Source: Oscillospiraceae bacterium
GTDB taxonomy: Bacteria; Bacillota; Clostridia; Oscillospirales; Oscillospiraceae
Direction: 5' to 3'
NCBI GenBank assembly: GCA_902779945.1
Contig: CACZDN010000017.1
Coordinates: 1-64,000, forward strand
Length of the DNA stretch: 64,000 nucleotides
The notes under the pieces are model-generated. The model was not told where the DNA came from. It did not search any database and was given only the letters and a program-made list of their open reading frames with translations. Positions 52,996 through 61,181 of this stretch are shown piece after piece (position 1 is the first letter of the stretch; every line of letters begins with the position of its first letter). The position numbers were made by a program, and so were the translations under genes.

Positions 52996-54362
52996 TGAAG
53001 GAAGCCATGGAAGAAAACAAGCTCGCCTCTGTCGGGCGGGACATCCTGCTCGCGGGACGGGCGCAGCTGTGTATCGCGCTGCCCTATCTGAGCGCGCCGT
53101 TCTGCGCCCTTGAAATCGCGCCGGGCGACACGGTGACCCTGAGCGCCGCCACGGACGGGGAGACGCTGTACTACAACGCGGCTTTTCTCGCCTCTGGCTT
53201 TCTGAAGAGCAAGACCTTTGCCCCGCGGCTGACGCTGCACACGGTGCTGCACTGTCTGTTCCGCCACCTCAAAAAGCGCCGTGGGCGGGACGCGGCCCTC
53301 TGGGACCTGGCCTGCGACGCGGCTGTCGAGAGCGTGATCGACTCCCTCGGCTGTTCCTGTCTCGGCGAGGACAGCCGGCCCCCGCGCAGGCTCTTTCTGG
53401 CCGAGTGCCGGCGGGAGATGAAGGTCCTGAGCGCGGAGGGCATCTACCGTATGCTCCTGCGCGAGCGCCTGCCGGCGTACAGGATCGCAAGCCTCGCCCG
53501 CCTCTTCGCCATGGACGACCACGGCCTGTGGGATCTCGAAGAGAAGCGGGAGCGCGAGCGCAGCGAGCGCCAGGATCAGCGCTGGCAGGACGCGGCCTCC
53601 CGTTCGCAGACCGCGCTGGACAGCATGGTCTCTGAGCGCGGCGCGGGCGGCGAAAACGTGATGGAGCAGCTCTCCGTCTCGGCCCGGGACGACGTGGACT
53701 ACCGCAAATTCCTGCGCCGCTTCGCCGCGCCCCGGGAGATCATGCGCGCCGACGGCGACGCCTTCGACTACATCTACTACACCTACGGCCTCATGCACTA
53801 CGGCAACATGCCGCTCATCGAGCCGCCGGAGACCCGGGAGGAGCGGCGCATCGAGGATTTCGTCATCGCCATCGACACCTCCATGTCCACCTCCGGCGTC
53901 CTCGTGCGCGAGTTTCTGGCGAGCACCTACGCGATCCTCCGCTCCGCCGACAGCTTCACCAGAAGGCTCAACATCCACATCCTCCAGTGCGACGATCAGC
54001 TCCGTTCCGATCAGAAGATCGAGAGTCTTGAGCAGCTGCGCCGCTATATGGAGAACCTGCCCCTCTCCGGCGGCAGCGCCACGGACTTCCGGCCCGTGTT
54101 CGAGCATGTGGACAGGCTTGTCGCGGCGGGCAGCTTCACAAGGCTCCGGGGGCTTCTCTACTTCACGGACGGCATGGGCGTCTACCCCGAAAAGCGCCCG
54201 GACTACGAGGTCGCCTTCGTCCTGCTGGAGGAGCCGCCCCTGTCGGTCAAAATGCCGCCCTGGGCCATCCGCATCACGCCGGAGCTGCCCTGGCGCAAAC
54301 CCCGCGAGAACTTCGACGAATTCTGGCAGGAAGAGATTTTACAAGAACTTCCCGAACTGTGA
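52995..54362 (+). CDS. VWA-like protein with degenerate metallopeptidase domain (DUF2201-like)
   Basis: 455 residues from ATG 52995 (overlapping the preceding TGA; an in-frame GTG at 52992 is possible). The N-terminal part (about 1-180) resembles the putative metallopeptidase domain, but its zinc motif reads HTVLHCLFRH (H83, H87, H92), with Thr where HExxH has Glu. The C-terminal VWA-like domain (about 290-455) has a MIDAS motif in AIDTSMSTSG. Such proteins are substrates or adaptors of MoxR ATPases in metal-insertion or protein-remodelling systems. Confidence 0.87.
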   Translation: MKEAMEENKLASVGRDILLAGRAQLCIALPYLSAPFCALEIAPGDTVTLSAATDGETLYYNAAFLASGFLKSKTFAPRLTLHTVLHCLFRHLKKRRGRDAALWDLACDAAVESVIDSLGCSCLGEDSRPPRRLFLAECRREMKVLSAEGIYRMLLRERLPAYRIASLARLFAMDDHGLWDLEEKRERERSERQDQRWQDAASRSQTALDSMVSERGAGGENVMEQLSVSARDDVDYRKFLRRFAAPREIMRADGDAFDYIYYTYGLMHYGNMPLIEPPETREERRIEDFVIAIDTSMSTSGVLVREFLASTYAILRSADSFTRRLNIHILQCDDQLRSDQKIESLEQLRRYMENLPLSGGSATDFRPVFEHVDRLVAAGSFTRLRGLLYFTDGMGVYPEKRPDYEVAFVLLEEPPLSVKMPPWAIRITPELPWRKPRENFDEFWQEEILQELPEL

Positions 54363-54371
54363 GGGATTTCC

Positions 54372-55868
54372 ATGAACATCAAACAAGCCAAGGAACAGAT
54401 ACGCAACACGCTGCGCGCCTATCTCGACCGCGACGCGCTGGGCTCCTACCGCATCCCCGCGGTGCGGCAGAGGCCGGTTTTGCTGATCGGCCCACCGGGC
54501 ATCGGCAAGACCCAGATCATGGAGCAGATCGCGGCGGAGGAAAACGTGGGTCTCGTGTCCTACACCATCACGCACCACACCCGCCAGAGCGCCATCGGCC
54601 TGCCCTTCATCGAAAAGCGGATCTACGACGGGGTAGAGCGCACAGTCACCGAGTACACCATGAGCGAGATCCTGGGTTCCGTCTGCGCGCTGACCGAGAA
54701 GACCGGCATCCGCGAGGGCATCCTCTTTCTCGACGAGATCAACTGCGTGTCCGAGACGCTCGCGCCCATGATGCTGCAGTTTTTGCAGTGCAAGACCTTC
54801 GGCAACCAGAAGCTGCCGGAGGGCTGGCTCATCGTCGCGGCGGGCAACCCGCCGGAGTACAACCGCTCTGTCCGGGACTTCGACGTGGTGACGCTCGACC
54901 GCGTCAAGCGCATCACGGTGGAGGAGGACTTCGCGGTCTGGAAGGAGTACGCCCGGCGCAAGGGCCTGCACGGCGCGGTGATCTCCTACCTCGACCTCAA
55001 AAAAGAGAACTTCTACCGCATCGAAAACAGCCCCGAGGGGATGCAGTTTGCCACCGCCCGCGGCTGGGAGGACCTGAGCGAGATCCTGTACGCCTACGAG
55101 GCCCTGGGCATCGCGCCGGACACGGAGCTCGCAGTGCAGTACATCCAGATGCCCGCCGTCGCCCGGGACTTCACAAACTACTACGCCCTCTACAACAAAT
55201 ACCGCCAGGTCTACCACATCGACGACATCCTGCGGGGGAACGTCCCGAAGGTGACGCTCACGGAGTTTGCCGCGGCGCCGTTCGACGAAAGGCTCGCGGT
55301 GATGGGCCTGCTGCTGTCCCGCCTGTCGGAGTCCGCGCGGGAGACGAGACGGCAGGACGCCCTGTGCGCCGCGCTCTTCGACACCCTCGCCGGAGTGAAG
55401 GCGCGCCTGCCGGAGCTCCCTGCCGACACCCTGCCCGGAATCCTCGAAGTGCGCCGCGCTGCGCTCAGGCGCGCAGCCGACGCGGGGCAGGAGGACCGGG
55501 AGCAGAAGAATCTCCGCCAGGCGGAGATCAAGCGCCTCGAGGCGTACCAAAAAGCCCTCGCCGACACGGACGAGGGCGCGCAGGCGCAGATGGAGACGCT
55601 GCGCGCGCTCTTCGCAAAGGAGACGCAGACGCGCGAGACCGCCGCGGACGAGACCGGGCGGATGTTTGACAATGCCTTTCGCTTTCTGGAGGAGGCCGTC
55701 GGGCCGAGTCAGGAGCTGGTGCTCTTCGTCACGGAGATCACCGCGGGCTATGACACCTCCTGGTTCGTGGGCGAATTCGGCTGCGACGCTTACTTCCGCC
55801 ATAACCGCGAGCTCCTGTTCGACGAGACGAGGCAGGGCATCCTCGACCGCCTGCGGACAGACGTGTGA
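54372..55868 (+). CDS. MoxR-family AAA+ ATPase
   Basis: 498 residues. Walker A GPPGIGKTQ (about 39-47), Walker B GILFLDEIN (about 116-124), sensor 1 region WLIVAAGNPPEYN, then the AAA lid. The C-terminal half (about 300-498) is a long helical region with a coiled-coil-like, Gln/Arg/Glu-rich stretch (about 370-430), longer than the usual 320-residue MoxR. It lies 9 nt after the VWA gene; the pair is expected to act as chaperone plus partner. Confidence 0.9.
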   Translation: MNIKQAKEQIRNTLRAYLDRDALGSYRIPAVRQRPVLLIGPPGIGKTQIMEQIAAEENVGLVSYTITHHTRQSAIGLPFIEKRIYDGVERTVTEYTMSEILGSVCALTEKTGIREGILFLDEINCVSETLAPMMLQFLQCKTFGNQKLPEGWLIVAAGNPPEYNRSVRDFDVVTLDRVKRITVEEDFAVWKEYARRKGLHGAVISYLDLKKENFYRIENSPEGMQFATARGWEDLSEILYAYEALGIAPDTELAVQYIQMPAVARDFTNYYALYNKYRQVYHIDDILRGNVPKVTLTEFAAAPFDERLAVMGLLLSRLSESARETRRQDALCAALFDTLAGVKARLPELPADTLPGILEVRRAALRRAADAGQEDREQKNLRQAEIKRLEAYQKALADTDEGAQAQMETLRALFAKETQTRETAADETGRMFDNAFRFLEEAVGPSQELVLFVTEITAGYDTSWFVGEFGCDAYFRHNRELLFDETRQGILDRLRTDV

Positions 55869-55954
55869 ACGCCCGTGCAGGGAGTTTTTTCGCAGCCTTG
55901 CATATATCCCGCCCGTGTGCTAAAGTGAGGCAAAACAAACAGGGGGAACACAGC

Positions 55955-56626
55955 ATGAAATATCTCTTTGTCGTGGCCCACCCGGACGATGAGGTCCTGG
56001 GCGCCGGGGCGACGATCTGGAAGCTCGCCCGCGGGGGACACGAGGTCGCCGTCGCGACGATGGCAAACCACGCCGCCGCGCGTGCCAACATCTCCGCCAC
56101 GCTGCAGAGCGACCAGGCCCGCGCCCATGAGGTCCTGGGCGTCAGGACGGCCTACGCCGCGGATTTTCCAAACATCAGGATGAACACCGTGCCGCATCTG
56201 GAGCTCGTGCAGTTTATCGAACACTGCATCGAGGACTTCGGCGCGCAGGCCGTCGTCACGCACCACCCCTCGGACACGAACATCGACCACGTCATGACCG
56301 GCGGCGCGGCCCAGGCGGCGGCGCGGCTCTTCCAGCGCCGGGAGGGGATGGCCCCTCTCAAAAGCTTCTCGTACATGGAGGTCCCTTCGTCCACGGAGTG
56401 GTCCCTCGACAGCGGCCTGAACCGCTTCACGCCGAACTGCTTTGTGGAGATCGGCGAGGAGGGTCTGAGCGTGAAGCTCGAGGCGCTCGCCTGCTACGCC
56501 GGGGTCATGCGGCCCTACCCGCATCCCCGCTCCGGGGAGGCCCTGCGCGGGCTTGCCGCCTGGCGCGGGTCGCAGGCGGGGTGCCTCTATGCCGAGGCGT
56601 TCGAGACCGTCTTCCGGAGAGTCTGA
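55955..56626 (+). CDS. PIG-L family N-deacetylase
   Basis: 223 residues from ATG 55955 (AGGGGGAAC site). The zinc-binding AHPDDE (residues 8-13) and the THHPSDTNIDH motif identify the LmbE/PIG-L fold, which removes N-acetyl groups from amino sugars. It is followed at once by a sugar transferase and a formyltransferase, suggesting that the substrate is a nucleotide- or lipid-linked acetamido sugar. Confidence 0.92.
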   Translation: MKYLFVVAHPDDEVLGAGATIWKLARGGHEVAVATMANHAAARANISATLQSDQARAHEVLGVRTAYAADFPNIRMNTVPHLELVQFIEHCIEDFGAQAVVTHHPSDTNIDHVMTGGAAQAAARLFQRREGMAPLKSFSYMEVPSSTEWSLDSGLNRFTPNCFVEIGEEGLSVKLEALACYAGVMRPYPHPRSGEALRGLAAWRGSQAGCLYAEAFETVFRRV

Positions 56627-56634
56627 GGTGCGCC

Positions 56635-57312
56635 ATGCGTTACGGCTATCTCTTTCTCAAGCGCCTGTTCGACGCGGGCTGCGCGCTTCTAGGGCTGATC
56701 GTGAGCTCTCCCCTGTGGCTGATCGCCGCGGCGGGGATCACGCTCTCGGACCCCGGGCCGGTCTTCTACATGGCCAGCCGCGTCGGGAAGGACAACCGGG
56801 TCTTCCGCATGTTCAAGTTCCGCTCCATGCGCCAGGGCAGGGCAAACGAGGCCGTTTTCCGCGGGGACGAGGACCGCATCTTCCCCTTCGGCCGCTTCCT
56901 GCGCGACACGAAGCTGGACGAGCTGCCGCAGCTTCTGAACATCCTGCGCGGAGACATGAGCATCGTCGGCCCGCGCCCGGCGGCGGTGGACCAGATGCGC
57001 GTGACGCGCGGCGGCCGTTTCGCCGCGGCGGGACAGGTGCAGGCCGGGCTGACCGGCCCCTCGGCGCTCTACGATTATATCTACGGCGACAGCGTGGAGG
57101 GCGCGGACGACTACGAGACCCTGGTCCTGCCGACGCGGCTGGAGCTGGATCTCGTCTATCTCGAGAAGATGGGCGTCACGTTTGACCTCAAAATGATCGC
57201 CTGGACCGCGGCCTGCATTCTGTGCACGGTCGCGGGGCGCAGGCCGGAAAAGATCTTCTCCGCGCTGCTGCGGTGGGCGGAGGAGCACCGGAAGGGAGCG
57301 TGTGTCACATGA
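56635..57312 (+). CDS. Polyprenyl-phosphate sugar-1-phosphate transferase
   Basis: 225 residues, the small monotopic PglC/WcaJ-type. The hydrophobic reentrant helix (about 8-30, LFDAGCALLGLIVSSPLW), FKFRSM, the catalytic Asp-Glu dyad in KLDELPQLLNILRGDMSIVG and the PRP motif are present. It starts assembly of a cell-surface glycan on undecaprenyl phosphate. GAGGTG overlapping the preceding stop is its ribosome binding site; it overlaps the next gene by 4 nt (ATGA). Confidence 0.92.
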   Translation: MRYGYLFLKRLFDAGCALLGLIVSSPLWLIAAAGITLSDPGPVFYMASRVGKDNRVFRMFKFRSMRQGRANEAVFRGDEDRIFPFGRFLRDTKLDELPQLLNILRGDMSIVGPRPAAVDQMRVTRGGRFAAAGQVQAGLTGPSALYDYIYGDSVEGADDYETLVLPTRLELDLVYLEKMGVTFDLKMIAWTAACILCTVAGRRPEKIFSALLRWAEEHRKGACVT

Positions 57313-58097
57313 GCGGAAAATTGAAGGTCGTCGTCATGACGCAGGCCGACCGGTTTTTCATCCCGAAGAACATCGACAAGGTCGCCGGAGCCTGCGAGCT
57401 TCAGGAGATCGTGCAGGTCGACTGCAGATCGGCGCTTGAAAACAGGCTCGGCGACTATTACAGATGGTTCGGCCTTCTGCAGTGCGCGCGGATGGGCGCC
57501 GTCACCGCCGGGCGGGAGGCAGAGCGGCTTCTGGACCGGCTCGCGGGCTACCGCCTGTTCGGGGGCTGCTGCTCGGTCCGGGATGCGGCGCGGAAAAACA
57601 GGATACCCTTCCGCATCATCACCGACAGCAACGACCGCGCCTATGTGCAGCACATCCGGGAGCTTGCGCCCGACCTCATCATCTCGTACTCCGCGCCGCA
57701 GATCATCAAGCCGGAGCTTCTGGGCGTGCCAAAATACGGGGTCATCAACGTACACGGGGCGCTGCTGCCGGACTACCGCGGCTGCCTGCCCTCGTTCTGG
57801 TATCTCTACAACGACGAGAAGCTGGGCGGCGCGACGGTCCACTACATGAGCGCGAAGATCGACGACGGCGACATTATCGAGCAGGGCAGCGTGGATATCT
57901 CCGACTGCCGCAGCATGTTCGAGCTCATGAGAAGGACCAAGGCCGTCGGCGGGGAGCTGATGCTCAAGGCCATCCGGGACATTGAGGACGGCACGGTCGA
58001 GCGCCGGAAGAACGAGACCGAAAAGGGCAGCTACTTCACCTGGCCCACCGAGGAGCAGGCGCGCGATTTCCGAAGAAGAGGCAAGCGTCTCATTTAG
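57309..58097 (+). CDS. Formyltransferase-family protein (sugar N-formyltransferase candidate)
   Basis: 262 residues. The formyltransferase fold has VINVHGALLPDYRG with N147 and H149, and the catalytic Asp lies in KIDDGDII (about 185-188). It is too short and too divergent for Met-tRNA formyltransferase and lacks its C-terminal domain. Coupled to a PIG-L deacetylase and a sugar-phosphate transferase, it may N-formylate the deacetylated amino sugar using 10-formyl-tetrahydrofolate (inference). Confidence 0.87.
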   Translation: MSGKLKVVVMTQADRFFIPKNIDKVAGACELQEIVQVDCRSALENRLGDYYRWFGLLQCARMGAVTAGREAERLLDRLAGYRLFGGCCSVRDAARKNRIPFRIITDSNDRAYVQHIRELAPDLIISYSAPQIIKPELLGVPKYGVINVHGALLPDYRGCLPSFWYLYNDEKLGGATVHYMSAKIDDGDIIEQGSVDISDCRSMFELMRRTKAVGGELMLKAIRDIEDGTVERRKNETEKGSYFTWPTEEQARDFRRRGKRLI

Positions 58098-58131
58098 GTC
58101 CCGTACGGGCCGTGAAAAACCCCGAATGACA

Positions 58132-58173
58132 GAAGCCGCAGGGGAGGGGCTCAAACCCCTCCCCTGCGGCTTC
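58132..58173. terminator. Perfect 18-bp hairpin after the glycan cassette
   Basis: GAAGCCGCAGGGGAGGGG pairs perfectly with CCCCTCCCCTGCGGCTTC around CTCAAA. There is no T-run (GGATAATTTG follows), so it may be a repeat-type palindrome or a factor-assisted terminator. It separates convergent transcription units. Confidence 0.6.
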
Positions 58174-58219
58174 GGATAATTTGTCCGTTCATCGCCGCAG
58201 GAGAGGGGCTTTTCCGTGT

Positions 58220-58567
58220 TCACAGCCACCCCAGCGCCCAGGCGAGGAGCAGGGCGGAGGCCGCGCCCAGGAGGTAGGCCGCCAGCGGATGCAGGAGCGC
58301 CTGCGGGCGGGCGGGCAGGACCTGCCCGGTATAGCCCTCCGCGGCCCGGGCGGCCTCCTGTAAAAGCGCGTCCTGATCCAGCCCCGGGCTTCGCAGCGCG
58401 TCGTCCCGCAGGACGAAGACCGCCTCGCTGAACAGCTCCCCCGGCGCGGGGACGACGATCGCGCGCCGCATCTTCCCGCGCAGACAGGGCGCGCACGCCG
58501 CGCGCGAAGGCGCGCAAAACAGCGCCCGCAGCCGTCCGCGCAAGACGGAGCGCGGGCGGACGCTCAT
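58220..58567 (-). CDS. Small SpoIIE-linked membrane protein, unknown function
   Basis: 115 residues. A basic, Cys-containing N-terminus precedes RRAIVVPAPGELFSEAVFVLRDDAL, a helical middle part and one C-terminal transmembrane helix (about 93-113). It overlaps the spoIIE stop by 4 nt (ATGA), so the two are translated together. The block from RAIVV to LRDDAL looks like a small clostridial family; no function is known to me. Confidence 0.72.
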   Translation of the reverse strand: MSVRPRSVLRGRLRALFCAPSRAACAPCLRGKMRRAIVVPAPGELFSEAVFVLRDDALRSPGLDQDALLQEAARAAEGYTGQVLPARPQALLHPLAAYLLGAASALLLAWALGWL

Positions 58568-60888
58568 GTCCGCTCCTCCACGCGCACGGTGACGACGGTC
58601 ATGTCGTCCAGCGCGCCGTAGAGCTCCTCCGCCTGCCTGAGTACCGCGCGGGCCAGACCCTTCATGTCCTCAAAGCCCTGCAGGAGCAGGTTTTTCAGCC
58701 ACTCGTCCTCCGTGTCCGCCAGCACGCCGTCGGTCGCGATGACGGCGGTGCAGCCGGGCTTGAGGCGCATACGCACCACATCCGGGGCCGTGCCCTCTCC
58801 GGTGGAGAGACCGGCGGCCAGGGTCTCGCCCCGGACGCGGCGTATGCTCTTGCCGCTCAGCACATAGGAGGGCGCGGCGCCGTATTTATAAAAGCTCGTC
58901 TGCCCCGTGAAGAGGTCCACGCACATGAGATCGACCGTGGCAAAGCCCCAGCTCTCCCCGTCGCGCAGCAGCAGTACGGAGTTTAGGAGCTTCATGGCCA
59001 CGGCGGGTTCCATCCCCGCGCGCAGAAACTTCTCCAGAATCCCGATCACGCGGCGGCTGTCCTCAGCGGCCTCGTCCCCGCAGCCCATGCCGTCCGACAG
59101 AATGACGCAGAGGACCCCCGCGTCGGTCTTGAAGTAGGTGCCGCGGTCGCCGCTGACGCGCTCGCCCTGCTTTTTCATGGCGGCGATGCCCACCGACACG
59201 GCCAGCGGCTCCGCCTCCAGAAGCTCGAGCCGCGAGGCGTCGCTCTCCGGCGTATTCGGCTGGCACAGGCGCGTGCCTGCGATCTCCGAGAGCTTTTCGA
59301 GATAATCGGCCTCCCGCAGAAGCGGCGTCAGCCGCCCGCTCTCGACCGTGATGCGCAGCCGCCCGCCCCCGTCGCGGTAGACGGCGGCGTCCGCGTCGAT
59401 GTCGAGACTGCGGAGGTAGCGCAGCAGCCGCCGCTCGATCAGGGGGTCGGAGCCGCTGATGCTCCCCAGCTCTGCGGCGAAGCGCTCCAAAAGCCGGGCC
59501 ACGTCCGCATACTGCCCCCAGGCGACACTGCGGTTCTCCGCGAGGCGGGCGCGAAGCTGCCGCCGGTAGGCCAGGCCGCGCAGCTCCCCGTTGACGGCGG
59601 CGACAAAGGCAGGCAGGCTCACGCACTTGTCGCGGAAGAAGGCCGGGATGTCCTCCACCGAGAGACTCCCGTGCTCCACCATGGCGTTCGTCGCGTCGTT
59701 GAGGGCGGAGAGCGTGTCCACATACTCCGCGTTCCAGCAGCGGTTTTTGAAGCGGCAGGCGACGCAGACCTCGTCGGCGGCGCGGTCAAAGATGCGGGCC
59801 ACGTTCTCGTCGTTGCGCGGCTCGGCCACATTGCGGCGCACGGTCTCGAAGAGCTCGCCGTAGGCCTCGCCCAGACGGCGGAGTCTTGCTGCCTCAAAGC
59901 GCCGCAGGCCGGATTCCCCGCAGCCCCGGTCCATGCACTGAAGCACGACGCCGACGCGGTTCAAAAGCGAGGAGGGCAGGACCATAAAGATGACCGAGGC
60001 GCAGAAGGTCTCGAACAGCGCGCTGACCGGCTGGACGCTGCCCCAGGCGCACACGGTCGCCAGCGCCCCGGCCAGCACGAAGGACAGCACATACACCACC
60101 CGTCCGTGCCGTCCGAAAACGCCGGACAGAAGGCCCGAGAAGGAATAGGCCATCGTGTAGAACAGCGGCCCCTCGCTCGATACGTCCATCGAGAGGCCCA
60201 GCACCGTCCCGACCGCGGCCCCGGTGAGCATCCCGCCCTTCATGGCCGAGGTCATCACCAGCAGCAGCGCGAAAAAGCGCCCCAGCGACACGACGCCGAA
60301 GAGCGTCACGCGCGACAGGGCCATCAGCGCGCAGGAGGCCATGACCATGAGCGACACGCTGTGCCTGAGCTCCGCGGTCTCGGAGCTTCGAAGTCCCGAA
60401 GAGAGCGCGTCCCGGAAGAAATAGGTCCCGCCGAAGGCCAGCGTCAGCTCGAGAAAGAGCTCCGCCGCCACGGGCACAGAGCCCTCCTCCAGGGCAAAGC
60501 TCCCGAGAAAGCCGGTCAGCCCCATGACGAGGGCCGCCGTCGCGGGCATGAAGAACTCGCTCTTGCCGGCCCCGGCCTCATGGAAGACGAAGGCCACCGT
60601 GTACACCAGCACCGAGGCCGCGATGTAGCGGATGCCCCACTCGAGCCCGCCGCCGATCAGATAGCCGGTGCAGGCCCCGACGAGGGCGCACACACCGCTC
60701 AGGCCCGCGCCGGAGCTCGCCACCATCGCCATGCCGAAGGGCGCGCCGCTGCGCAGGACGCGCGCGCAGGCCATCACCCCGCCCATCACGAAATACAGCC
60801 CGCAGCGCGCGGCGACAAAAAAGCGCGGGTCCATGCTCCCCGCCGCAGCGCGCAGACCGGCCGCCCGCCCCTGACCATCAAAGTCCAT
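58564..60888 (-). CDS. spoIIE: Stage II sporulation protein E (serine phosphatase)
   Basis: 774 residues. About ten transmembrane helices fill residues 25-320, a central regulatory domain follows with a Cys-containing block (VCVACRFKNRCWN), and the PP2C-type phosphatase domain is C-terminal (about 555-774) with LSDGMGCGDEA and VIATDGVLADTEDEW. SpoIIE dephosphorylates SpoIIAA to activate sigma-F in the forespore. A possible -10 TATAAT lies on the minus strand at 60929-60924; no clear Spo0A box was found. Confidence 0.94.
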   Translation of the reverse strand: MDFDGQGRAAGLRAAAGSMDPRFFVAARCGLYFVMGGVMACARVLRSGAPFGMAMVASSGAGLSGVCALVGACTGYLIGGGLEWGIRYIAASVLVYTVAFVFHEAGAGKSEFFMPATAALVMGLTGFLGSFALEEGSVPVAAELFLELTLAFGGTYFFRDALSSGLRSSETAELRHSVSLMVMASCALMALSRVTLFGVVSLGRFFALLLVMTSAMKGGMLTGAAVGTVLGLSMDVSSEGPLFYTMAYSFSGLLSGVFGRHGRVVYVLSFVLAGALATVCAWGSVQPVSALFETFCASVIFMVLPSSLLNRVGVVLQCMDRGCGESGLRRFEAARLRRLGEAYGELFETVRRNVAEPRNDENVARIFDRAADEVCVACRFKNRCWNAEYVDTLSALNDATNAMVEHGSLSVEDIPAFFRDKCVSLPAFVAAVNGELRGLAYRRQLRARLAENRSVAWGQYADVARLLERFAAELGSISGSDPLIERRLLRYLRSLDIDADAAVYRDGGGRLRITVESGRLTPLLREADYLEKLSEIAGTRLCQPNTPESDASRLELLEAEPLAVSVGIAAMKKQGERVSGDRGTYFKTDAGVLCVILSDGMGCGDEAAEDSRRVIGILEKFLRAGMEPAVAMKLLNSVLLLRDGESWGFATVDLMCVDLFTGQTSFYKYGAAPSYVLSGKSIRRVRGETLAAGLSTGEGTAPDVVRMRLKPGCTAVIATDGVLADTEDEWLKNLLLQGFEDMKGLARAVLRQAEELYGALDDMTVVTVRVEERT

Positions 60889-61023
60889 AGTTTCGCCCTC
60901 CAGAGTTTACATAAGATACGATCATTATAGTTATGTAACATAGCGAAGGCGCGCGCAACGCGCTGTTGATTCCGCAGTCTTTTTGGAAGATGAGGGAGGG
61001 CCGCAGCTGACAGCAGTAAGAAG

Positions 61024-61068
61024 CGTACGGCGAGATCGCAGCAAACTGCGGTCTCGCCGTACGTTTTT
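61024..61068 (+). terminator. Strong hairpin with T-run upstream of spoIIE
   Basis: CGTACGGCGAGATCGCAG pairs with CTGCGGTCTCGCCGTACG (one G-T pair) around CAAA, followed by five T residues on the plus strand. No plus-strand gene precedes it, so its practical role is probably to end the minus-strand antiporter transcript, or it is a mobile hairpin similar to 23463-23503. The rest of 60889-61181 shows no gene. Confidence 0.65.
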
Positions 61069-61181
61069 CAGGATGAACCCCCGTACCGCCGGAAAGGGCG
61101 TGCCCCTCCCGGTCATACTGTGCGGACAGGCGGGTTTTTTACAGCTTTGTTTTTCTTGCCTGAAGGGCAGGGAAGGCGGTC

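Noticed and set aside
60924-60945. Possible Spo0A-controlled promoter before spoIIE.
   Set aside because: A TATAAT is visible on the minus strand, but neither a good -35 at the right distance nor a clear 0A box (TGNCGAA) was found.
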